Origin: Sphingobacteriales bacterium
Lineage (GTDB): Bacteria > Bacteroidota > Bacteroidia > Chitinophagales > Chitinophagaceae
NCBI GenBank assembly: GCA_004144185.1
Contig: SEFP01000004.1
Coordinates: 124,001 to 188,000, forward strand
Length of the DNA: 64,000 nucleotides
Direction: 5' to 3'
In this document: in pieces, positions 57,385-64,000 of the stretch
How the letters are laid out: every line of letters begins with the position of its first letter
Position numbering within the stretch: position 1 is the first letter of the stretch
The notes under the pieces: model-generated
What the model was told of the DNA's origin: nothing
Database searches by the model: none
Seen by the model: only the letters and a program-made list of their open reading frames with translations
Translations under genes and position numbers: made by a program

Positions 57385-58311
57385 ATGAAAACGATTGAAA
57401 AAAACCAAGGTCAACAGACGAGTAACGAAGCTATCCTGAATAGCATTATCACCACGGGCGACCTGTCCCGTCTCACCCCCGAACAGAAAGTAGATTACTA
57501 CCGGACGTTCTGCGAGCGGCTGGGACTGGACCCCATCAGCCAGCCATTTAAACTGCTGCGCCTCAATGGCCGCGAGATTTTGTACTGTGACCGTACGGGT
57601 GCCCAACAGCTCAACAAGCTTCACAGCGTAAGTCATGAGATCCGCGCCCGTGAAATTGTAAACGGATGTTACGTAGTCACCTCCCAAGCCTCTACGCCTG
57701 ACGGTCGGCATACCGAGAGCATTGGGGCGGTGCCGATCGAAAACCTGAAAGGCGATAACCTCTGCAACGCTATGATGAAAGCCGAGACGAAAGCTAAACG
57801 CCGTGCAACGCTGGATCTGCTGGGATTGGGCATCCTCGACGAAACCGAAGCCGATGTAATCGCACCGGTAGAAGCCAAACTGCCTGCACCGGTGGCTCCT
57901 AAAGCAGAATCAACGCCCGTTCCGGAAGCTCCGGTAGCCGAAGCGCCTAAAGCGGAAGAACGCCCGGTAGAACTGCCTAAGGCAGAAGCACCGGTAGTGG
58001 TAGAAAAAATCGCTGAAACCGCACCTGTAGAAGCTGAAAAGCCTAAAAAGGCTCCGGTTGCTAAAGCATCTGAAAAGCTTAAAATGCTGAAGCCGGATGC
58101 CGAGATTACCGATCCGATGAAAACCAAGTACACCACACCGGCTACCCTGGAAACGGCTTTGGGCAAAGCATATACGATTACGCACCTGTCTGACCTGTAT
58201 TACAACAATATCGAGCTGATTGAGAAAAACGCCGCTATGAAAGCGTTGTTTACGGCCCGCAAGCTGCAGATTACCAACGGTACGCTGCAAGCCGATGCGA
58301 TGGCCGCCTGA
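57385..58311 (+). CDS. Phage-like protein, possible DNA-recombination factor, with long acidic linker
   Basis: About 308 residues in three parts. Residues 20-165 are conserved-looking: VDYYRTFCERLGLDPISQPF, LLRLNGREILYCDRTGAQQL, and NLCNAMMKAETKAKRRATLD followed by LGLGILDETE. This pattern occurs in phage and plasmid proteins near recombination genes, somewhat like RecT/Bet-type annealing proteins, but I cannot name the family with certainty. Residues 170-245 are a Pro/Ala/Glu/Lys-rich repetitive linker. The end (MKTKYTTPATLETALG to the C-terminus) is a small separate domain. No phage genes surround it. A GTG nine codons upstream is an alternative start. Confidence 0.6.
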   Translation: MKTIEKNQGQQTSNEAILNSIITTGDLSRLTPEQKVDYYRTFCERLGLDPISQPFKLLRLNGREILYCDRTGAQQLNKLHSVSHEIRAREIVNGCYVVTSQASTPDGRHTESIGAVPIENLKGDNLCNAMMKAETKAKRRATLDLLGLGILDETEADVIAPVEAKLPAPVAPKAESTPVPEAPVAEAPKAEERPVELPKAEAPVVVEKIAETAPVEAEKPKKAPVAKASEKLKMLKPDAEITDPMKTKYTTPATLETALGKAYTITHLSDLYYNNIELIEKNAAMKALFTARKLQITNGTLQADAMAA

Positions 58312-58334
58312 ATCGAAACAACAAACTAGACTCC

Positions 58335-58370
58335 AACGCTCTTCTTCTTTCGGGAAGAAGGGCGTTTTTA
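58335..58370 (+). terminator. Terminator before rdgB
   Basis: AACGCTCTTCTTC at 58335 faces GAAGAAGGGCGTT, followed by TTTT; one weak pair lies in the stem. Confidence 0.65.
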
Positions 58371-58402
58371 ATGAGTACGCGTTATTTTCGGCGCTTCCGA
58401 CT

Positions 58403-58972
58403 ATGCAACTCGTTCTCGCTTCCAACAACGCCAAGAAAATCGCCGAAATCAGATCCCTGCTTCCGGACATCCGGCTGGTATCGCTTTCGGACATCGGTTT
58501 TACTGACGAGATTCCGGAACCGTACGACACCTTCCGGCAAAATGCGGCCCACAAAGCGGAAACGATCCACCGGTTTTGCCAACTGCCCGTACTGGCCGAT
58601 GACAGTGGCCTCTGTGTAGCGGCGCTGGATGGCGCTCCAGGCGTCTACAGCGCCCGCTATGCCGGAACACCTACCGATGATGCCCGCAACAGCCAGAAAC
58701 TGCTAGCCGAACTAACTGGGATTCAAAACCGAGAGGCCTTTTTTATCTGTACCATCGCTCTGACCGGGTACCGGGAGGAGACGCTGTTTTTCGAAGGCCG
58801 AATGGCAGGAGCCATTGCCGAGAATGCTTCCGGAAGCGGTGGTTTTGGCTATGATCCCGTCTTTATCCCGGAAGGACAAAATCAGACATTAGCCGACCTT
58901 CCACCGACGTATAAAGCGGCTCACAGTCATCGCGCCAAAGCACTGGCAGCCCTTCAGGAGCTGCTAGGCTGA
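58403..58972 (+). CDS. rdgB: dITP/XTP pyrophosphatase (RdgB/HAM1)
   Basis: Removes non-canonical nucleotides such as dITP and XTP. The 189-residue protein begins MQLVLASNNAKKIAEIRSLL and has VLADDSGLCVAALDGAPGVYSARYAG, SGGFGYDPVFIPEG and AHSHRAKALAAL, the full family pattern. Met at 58403 is the family start; the longer open frame overlaps the gene before. Confidence 0.96.
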   Translation: MQLVLASNNAKKIAEIRSLLPDIRLVSLSDIGFTDEIPEPYDTFRQNAAHKAETIHRFCQLPVLADDSGLCVAALDGAPGVYSARYAGTPTDDARNSQKLLAELTGIQNREAFFICTIALTGYREETLFFEGRMAGAIAENASGSGGFGYDPVFIPEGQNQTLADLPPTYKAAHSHRAKALAALQELLG

Positions 58973-59020
58973 ACCTCCGGACGTAGTTTGGTGTTAAAGA
59001 GCCATTGAGGACCTAGACCC

Positions 59021-60001
59021 ATGAAATTTTCAGTTGGTGATGCCGTATGGATGCGGCAAACGGCAGAAGAAGGAACGATTGTATCGTTCCTGTCGGCTAC
59101 GATCTACGAGGTAGACGTGGCCGGCATCCGGTTTCCGGTCTTCGCCGATCAGCTGGAACACCCGTATCTGCGCCGGTTTCAGCAACCGGGATTCCGGAAG
59201 GTGGCCGAGGAAGTACCCATTCCGGTTCCGGAAAAGGTAAAGCCCCAACGGTTGCCGCGGGGTGCGTATCTGTCGTTTATGCCGGTCTATGGAACCGAGC
59301 AGTTGGTCGATGAAATGGTAGGGGTGAAGGTGCATCTGCTCAATGAACTTCCGGAAACTCTTCGGTTTGAGTACGAACTGCGCAGCGCACAGAAACAGGC
59401 TGTATTTGCGTTGAGTGGCCTGCTATCGCCCTATTCCAATCTATACGTGCATACCATTCCGTGGGAGCTGCTGGCAGCGCAGCCGCGCTTCCATTGGGCG
59501 TTACAGCCTACGTATGGCGGTCGGGTCGGGCCACAGGAAAACGGAACTGTATGCCTGCGTGCCCGGCAACTGATCCAGCGCATCCGGCAGTTGGAGGAAA
59601 GTGGTGCGCCCTTGTTTTCAGAATTGCTGGTCGATCATTTCATTGAAACGGCTCCGCTGCCGCTTCCGGAAATAAAAGGGTCCGGAACGATTGACAAACT
59701 GCCGCACGTACCCGAATTTTCACCCGTCATTGATTTGCACGCCTATGTCTTGTTACCGGATGCAGCCGATTATCCACCCGCTGAGGTTTTCAGGATTCAA
59801 CTGGATACATTGCATACCTTTTTGCAGGAAGCCATCGCGCATCAGGAGACAAACCTGACCGTTGTTCATGGTTTGGGGAACGGAATGCTGCGGCAGGCGG
59901 TCCATGAAATTCTGAACCATATGCCGGCTGTCAAACGCCTTTCTCAGGACTGGCATCCGCAGTACGGATTCGGTGCTACGCAGGTGGTGCTCCGGAAATA
60001 G
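59021..60001 (+). CDS. DUF2027 and Smr-domain protein
   Basis: A 326-residue protein. The N-terminal part (MKFSVGDAVWMRQTAEEGTI) is an SH3-like barrel, followed by a DUF2027 beta-sandwich (about 80-200). The C-terminal Smr domain has VIDLHAYVLLPD and TVVHGLGNGMLRQAVHEIL, ending YGFGATQVVLRK. Smr domains cut or nick nucleic acids. The arrangement is common in Bacteroidota and sometimes labelled MutS2-like, but the MutS ATPase is absent. It ends eight bases from the convergent T9SS cargo gene. Confidence 0.88.
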   Translation: MKFSVGDAVWMRQTAEEGTIVSFLSATIYEVDVAGIRFPVFADQLEHPYLRRFQQPGFRKVAEEVPIPVPEKVKPQRLPRGAYLSFMPVYGTEQLVDEMVGVKVHLLNELPETLRFEYELRSAQKQAVFALSGLLSPYSNLYVHTIPWELLAAQPRFHWALQPTYGGRVGPQENGTVCLRARQLIQRIRQLEESGAPLFSELLVDHFIETAPLPLPEIKGSGTIDKLPHVPEFSPVIDLHAYVLLPDAADYPPAEVFRIQLDTLHTFLQEAIAHQETNLTVVHGLGNGMLRQAVHEILNHMPAVKRLSQDWHPQYGFGATQVVLRK

Positions 60002-60009
60002 CCCTGATG

Positions 60010-61146
60010 TTACCGGACCAGTGTAGTGGCGTACCGCTGGTCGCCGTTTTCGAGCGTCAGGTAGTAGCGGCCTGTCTCCAGGTTCAGGTTCCGGATATTG
60101 GTAACGATAGTGCCTTCGATCACCGGACTGGCATAGATTTCCTGACCGGCCATATCCGTAATCTTAATCAGAGCATTAGGCTGGGCCGTCGGATGGTTAA
60201 TCGTTAGTTCAGAACCGACCAACGGATTCGGAGTGGCGGTCATCAAGGTTTCCAGCCCGGTAATAGGGGAACCTTTGATCTGAACTGCCCGGCTGATGTT
60301 GCGCTTGCCGGCCATATCCACAACCGCCAGCCGGTAAAAATTACGGATCCGGTAGGGCTTGAGATCTTTGTAGCTGTAGCTATTGACCAGTTCACCCCGG
60401 ATGGGCAATGTTCCAATAACCTCATAGATTTTACCGTCGGTACTGCGTTCAATTTCATAGCGCGACAAACCGGCTTCCGATTGGCTTTTCCAGGTAAGGT
60501 TAGCGCCGTTTTCATTGCCTGCTGCTGCAAACTCGTACAATCCGGTCGGGACCGGAATGGTATTGCCTACATAACCAATATTGCTGACCGTCAGCAAGCC
60601 ACCGTTGGTGCGGGCGCCATAAGCATACAACCGGAACGTAACCGGTGAGTCGGTAGTCAGTGAAAGATCGTCCATGACCTCAATCGGAATAGAGATATTG
60701 GTCATTATATCAGGAATGGTTCCCTGATACAAATCGCTGCTGAAGCTGTCGATGCTGGAGCGGAGCACATATTCCTGTGGCCCGGTCTGATTCCGGAATA
60801 AGGTCAGATTCAGATTGCCGGTACTGAACGGATGGCCTTGGGTGGTAGGCATCGCCCAGGACAGGTACGCATTGTTATCGAGCGCGGAGGTAGTTGTCCA
60901 GCCGGTAGCATTGAAAGCCGTTCCTCTACGGTCGGCCTGAAGCGATGGCCCGCTACCCATGGTAGCAACGCCAATCGTGGCTGCGTTTTCGACCTGGGCG
61001 GCATACGGATTGCTGGTGTTCGGATTGGTTCCGGAAACCGAGCGAATACGTGAGGGAGACGCCACCGGGGAAACGGGAACCTGTCCGAAGCTGTCCGTAC
61101 ACACAAATACACTTCCCACGAATGCCAGGAAAAGGAAACGTTTCAT
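60010..61146 (-). CDS. Secreted protein with type IX sorting domain
   Basis: About 378 residues. A signal peptide (MKRFLFLAFVGSVFVCTDSFG) precedes a region of unknown fold up to about 190. A fibronectin type III-like stretch follows (GLYEFAAAGNENGANLTWKSQSEAGLSRYEIERSTDG). The last 75 residues (MTATPNPLVGSELTINHPTA to RYATTLVR) are a type A T9SS sorting domain. It would be secreted through the outer membrane. Role unknown. A second Met lies one codon upstream. Confidence 0.85.
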   Translation of the reverse strand: MKRFLFLAFVGSVFVCTDSFGQVPVSPVASPSRIRSVSGTNPNTSNPYAAQVENAATIGVATMGSGPSLQADRRGTAFNATGWTTTSALDNNAYLSWAMPTTQGHPFSTGNLNLTLFRNQTGPQEYVLRSSIDSFSSDLYQGTIPDIMTNISIPIEVMDDLSLTTDSPVTFRLYAYGARTNGGLLTVSNIGYVGNTIPVPTGLYEFAAAGNENGANLTWKSQSEAGLSRYEIERSTDGKIYEVIGTLPIRGELVNSYSYKDLKPYRIRNFYRLAVVDMAGKRNISRAVQIKGSPITGLETLMTATPNPLVGSELTINHPTAQPNALIKITDMAGQEIYASPVIEGTIVTNIRNLNLETGRYYLTLENGDQRYATTLVR

Positions 61147-61269
61147 CATTAAAAACTTTTGACTGAAAGGCATACAAAAGCGAGCCAGCATCGGTGCACC
61201 CGTCACCAGACCCAGCGCACATGCAGACCGATCAATCACTCTTGTTCTGGAACAGGGAGGGATCTAAAC

Positions 61270-61301
61270 AAAAAAGTGGTTCCCGTTTCCGGAAACCACT
61301 T
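61270..61301 (-). terminator. Terminator of the small lipoprotein gene
   Basis: AAGTGGTTCC pairs with GGAAACCACTT with one bulged A, and TTTTTT follows on the minus strand. A TTCCGGAA copy lies in the upper stem. Confidence 0.7.
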
Positions 61302-61327
61302 CAGCAGTTAATAGCGCGTTTAGAGGA

Positions 61328-61786
61328 CTAACGGCTGGTGCCTTGCGGCATCCGGCCATCTACCGGCGCATTGGGTTGTGCCCGTGGATAGGTGCTTTTC
61401 GGATCATTGACATCACTCCGGGTAGGCGCAGCCGGATTACCAGGTGCCGGGTTGGCTACGTCTGAGCCCGCCGGATTCAGATTCGACCGGGAGCCGCCTG
61501 CTTCAGGCATTGGCTCGCCGGTAGTACCATTCGGGGCGGCGGCACTATTGCCGCTACCGGTGCCTCTCATAGACGCATCCGATGTACCGGTACTGATGCC
61601 GCCATTGGTATTATCCGGTGGCGTCATGCCATTGGCATTGGTGGCAGGTGTTTCCATACCTGTTGCTGGTACAGGCGTCACCATCATGGTATCTGTAGTG
61701 TTGACGGTCGTGTTGTCGGAGTTGGTGCTGGTGCAGGAAGCCATAAAAAAGGCAAGGGCTGCGACGGGAAGGAGGATCTTTTTCAT
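61328..61786 (-). CDS. Small low-complexity lipoprotein
   Basis: About 152 residues. MKKILLPVAALAFFMASC gives a clear lipobox. The mature part is disordered, rich in Thr, Asn, Pro, Gly and Ala, with no recognisable domain; it may be a surface spacer or unstructured envelope protein. Met at 61786 is preferred over one ten codons upstream because it places the signal at the N-terminus. Confidence 0.75.
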   Translation of the reverse strand: MKKILLPVAALAFFMASCTSTNSDNTTVNTTDTMMVTPVPATGMETPATNANGMTPPDNTNGGISTGTSDASMRGTGSGNSAAAPNGTTGEPMPEAGGSRSNLNPAGSDVANPAPGNPAAPTRSDVNDPKSTYPRAQPNAPVDGRMPQGTSR

Positions 61787-61885
61787 AATGAGAATCGGTT
61801 GAATGCCTACGCTCACAAAAAATCGTTCCCCGGTGGAGCGGATTGAACGGGTATGAAATCAACCGGATTCCGGATGCCTACCAGC

Positions 61886-62377
61886 TCACAGCTTCTTTTC
61901 CAGGATGTAGTCGTTCATAAAAAAGCCTGCACCGATTTCGATGTCTTTCTCAGACACCGTTTCAAACCCCTGCTGTTCATAAAATCCTTTAGCCGGATTG
62001 TACCGGTTGACGTTTAGCGTCAGCGTTTGTGCAGCGGCTCGTTTCGCCAAAGCCAGCACAGCATTGAGAAGCCGGACGCCATACCCGGATCCCTGTTGCG
62101 AGGGCAGGACGTACAGCTTATGCAGTTTCCAGCTAAAATCGCCCACAGGTCCGGCAGCAGCAAAGCCAACCGGTTCCGGAACCTCCAGCAACAAAAAGGT
62201 TTGTCCGGCGGCCATTTGATGGGACAGCGCCTCCGGTGCATAAAATAACTGAAGCATATATTCAATCTGGGCCGGCGACAGGATGTCCCCGTAAGCAGTG
62301 GGCCAGGTGTGGCGGGCAAGGGCTTCGATAACAGAAAGATCATCGGTTGTGGCAACGCGCAGGGTAGGATCGGGCAT
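61886..62377 (-). CDS. GNAT family N-acetyltransferase
   Basis: A 163-residue acetyltransferase that uses acetyl-CoA. The fold is seen in LRVATTDDLSVIEALARHTW, FLLLEVPEPVGFAAAG, WKLHKLYVLPSQQGSGYGVRLLNAVL (motif A with QGSGYG) and NRYNPAKGFYEQQGFETVSEKD (motif B). The substrate is not determined. Alone on this strand, divergent from the radical SAM gene. Confidence 0.92.
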   Translation of the reverse strand: MPDPTLRVATTDDLSVIEALARHTWPTAYGDILSPAQIEYMLQLFYAPEALSHQMAAGQTFLLLEVPEPVGFAAAGPVGDFSWKLHKLYVLPSQQGSGYGVRLLNAVLALAKRAAAQTLTLNVNRYNPAKGFYEQQGFETVSEKDIEIGAGFFMNDYILEKKL

Positions 62378-62506
62378 AAAAAAGAGCAGGATTTGCAGGG
62401 GTAAAATTGACTCCGGAAGCGTCCTGAAAAAACAGGCCGCGTTCTTCCGGAAAATCTTTGTTACGCGTTCGTTTAACGTCAGTTTTCGGAATACATTCGC
62501 AGGGTC

Positions 62507-63574
62507 ATGGCAGGGCCCTCTTCTTCACCCAACAAAGGACGTGGTGCGCAATCCAATCCGCAAAACCGGTTTGAAAAAACGGGTTATGGAATTGTACATC
62601 CCGAAGCCATCGACGACTGGGAGCTGAAGCCCCGCAAAACGCAATACATTTTCGACGAAAGTAAAAGCATCGTCAACCGGGTTGACAGTCCGGACGTGGG
62701 CATGCTGTGGAGCGCCAATCCGTATCAGGGCTGCGAGCATGGCTGCGTGTATTGCTACGCCCGCAACTCGCACGAGTACTGGGGGTACAGTCCGGGACTC
62801 GACTTTGAAAGCCGGATTGTGGTTAAAAAAGATGCTCCCGACCTGCTGCGCAAATTTTTATCGCGCAAAAGCTGGCAGCCCGCGGTGATTTCGCTGTCCG
62901 GAAATACGGATTGCTATCAGCCCATCGAGCGGCAGATGCGCATTACCCGTCAGTTGCTACAGGTCTGCCTGGAGTTCCGGAATCCGGTTGGTATTGTGAC
63001 CAAAAACCAGCTCGTGCTGCGCGATCTGGATTTGTTGCAGGAAATGGCCGGTCGCAATCTGGTACGGGTGTTTACCTCGATTACCTCGCTCGATGAAGAC
63101 CTGCGGCGGGTGCTGGAACCCCGAACCTCTGCGTACCGCCAGCGTCTGAAGGTGCTGGAGGCTCTGACGCAGGCGGGTATTCCCACCGGCGTTATGGCCG
63201 CACCGATTATTCCGGGGCTTAACGACAGTCATCTGCCGGCGATTCTGGAAGCCGCAGCGCAGCATGGAGCCAGCTGGGCCGGCTATACGTTGGTGCGACT
63301 GAACGGAGCTGTGGGCATGCTGTTTCGGGAATGGCTCCAAACGACGTTTCCGGAACGGGCCGATAAGGTCTGGAATGCCATCATGGACGTTCACAGCGGA
63401 CAAGTTTCCAGCAGTACGTTTGGGGAGCGGATGCGGGGAACCGGTGCCCAAGCCGATATCATCGAGCAACAGTTTAACCTCTACACCCGCAAGTACGGAC
63501 TGAACACGAAGTCTATGGAGTATAACACGGCCGAATTCCGGATACCAGCGAACGATCAGGGGTCTTTGTTTTGA
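62507..63574 (+). CDS. PA0069-family radical SAM protein
   Basis: A 355-residue protein with the 4Fe-4S motif CEHGCVYC (Cys76, Cys80, Cys83) that splits S-adenosylmethionine. Other family marks are GMLWSANPYQGCEHGC, the region VISLSGNTDCYQPIE, and SITSLDEDLRRVLEPRTSAYRQRL. It resembles the DNA photolesion lyase group (SplB-like) distantly, but its reaction is unknown. Length is normal. Confidence 0.9.
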   Translation: MAGPSSSPNKGRGAQSNPQNRFEKTGYGIVHPEAIDDWELKPRKTQYIFDESKSIVNRVDSPDVGMLWSANPYQGCEHGCVYCYARNSHEYWGYSPGLDFESRIVVKKDAPDLLRKFLSRKSWQPAVISLSGNTDCYQPIERQMRITRQLLQVCLEFRNPVGIVTKNQLVLRDLDLLQEMAGRNLVRVFTSITSLDEDLRRVLEPRTSAYRQRLKVLEALTQAGIPTGVMAAPIIPGLNDSHLPAILEAAAQHGASWAGYTLVRLNGAVGMLFREWLQTTFPERADKVWNAIMDVHSGQVSSSTFGERMRGTGAQADIIEQQFNLYTRKYGLNTKSMEYNTAEFRIPANDQGSLF

Positions 63575-63710
63575 TCTGTTCCGGAACAAATGTCTTTCCG
63601 GTTATAAGACAAAACTGTAAGAAGTCACTCTCAGAGGCGTGCGTCTTTACTTGAAGCTGTCATTCGAAAGCCGGCAATACTAGTTTAATTGAATCCTTTA
63701 AATCGCTTTT

Positions 63711-64000
63711 ATGCGCAGTGTAATTGTTTTGCTTGCTGCTTGTCTGGCGGTATCCGCCTGTGGTCCCCGACCTCCCAGAAACTGTCCGCCGGTGCGGGCA
63801 AAAGCTATCCTCACGGAAACAGAAGAACTCCGGCAGTATTTGCAAACGGCCGGCATACAGGCACAGGAAGATTCGATGGGGTATTTCTACAGCATCAAAA
63901 ACGCGGGTTCCGGAAAGCAACCCAGTTCCTGCTCAGACGTAACGGTTAATTATACCGGCACTTTTACCAGCGGCGAGGTGTTCGATCAGGGATCGGATGT
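63711..64000 (+). CDS. FKBP-type peptidyl-prolyl isomerase lipoprotein, cut by window end
   Basis: Starts MRSVIVLLAACLAVSAC, a signal with lipobox Cys, and continues through EELRQYLQTAGIQAQEDSMG and GYFYSIKNAGSGKQPSSCSD to the FKBP start VTVNYTGTFTSGEVFDQGSD, where the window ends. It resembles the C-terminal domain of the FKBP at 53210-54175. The rest of the catalytic domain is not visible. Confidence 0.85.
   Translation, partial: MRSVIVLLAACLAVSACGPRPPRNCPPVRAKAILTETEELRQYLQTAGIQAQEDSMGYFYSIKNAGSGKQPSSCSDVTVNYTGTFTSGEVFDQGSD

Overview
This 64 kb window is chromosomal DNA of a Bacteroidota bacterium, most likely from the Chitinophagaceae or a nearby family; the family assignment is an inference. 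Signs seen directly are TAnnTTTG-type promoter boxes, proteins with type IX secretion C-terminal sorting domains, a GLPGLI-family protein beside a TonB-type outer-membrane barrel, a short (300 residue) primary sigma factor, and few Shine-Dalgarno sequences. Most of it is moderately GC-rich housekeeping DNA with short gaps and many convergent pairs sharing a hairpin terminator.

Layout. 0-5 kb: a cyanophycinase cut by the window edge (its signal peptide lies out of frame), a multi-PAS histidine kinase with a response regulator, a thioredoxin-fold lipoprotein in foreign-looking DNA, a gene remnant and an initiator tRNA. 5-10.4 kb: era, a dicarboxylate symporter, a DedA protein, an MFS transporter and a thioredoxin-like protein. 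10.4-18.7 kb: an accessory locus of two tandem DUF4331 secreted proteins, a TPR lipoprotein and a TonB-dependent receptor. It is bounded on the right by an L,D-transpeptidase gene and on the left by a fragment of the same kind of gene, which suggests insertion. 19.8-26 kb: thiolase, cmk, a peptidase, queA and a heptose pair (gmhA plus a HAD phosphatase). 26.5-27.2 kb: a decayed Coq4-family gene. 27.3-31.4 kb: the alpha operon infA-rpmJ-rpsM-rpsK-rpsD-rpoA-rplQ, with hairpins in most of its unusually long gaps. 31.5-37.2 kb: a pyrophosphatase-like protein, uncharacterised proteins, an Fe-S electron-transfer pair and tRNA-Arg. 37.5-44.2 kb: primary sigma factor, glutaryl-CoA dehydrogenase, Na+/H+ antiporter and mutS. 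44.2-45.7 kb: a non-coding accessory patch with a 21/20-bp tandem array and a broken REP-associated transposase flanked by REP-like hairpins. 45.7-64 kb: an M1 peptidase, a low-complexity prion-like protein, a barrel/GLPGLI pair, DUF389, two FKBP isomerases, nrnA-like, ndk, a HipA-like kinase with DUF3037, a phage-like protein, rdgB, an Smr protein, a T9SS cargo protein, a GNAT protein and a radical SAM protein.

The most striking signal is not a gene. The palindrome TTCCGGAA occurs about 100 times by eye, where about one copy is expected, in genes and gaps alike and in all reading frames. It also builds the stems of several terminators, including a perfect 56-bp palindrome and a 29-bp stem that covers the last codons of two convergent genes. 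It looks like a Bacteroidota counterpart of the cyanobacterial HIP1 repeat.
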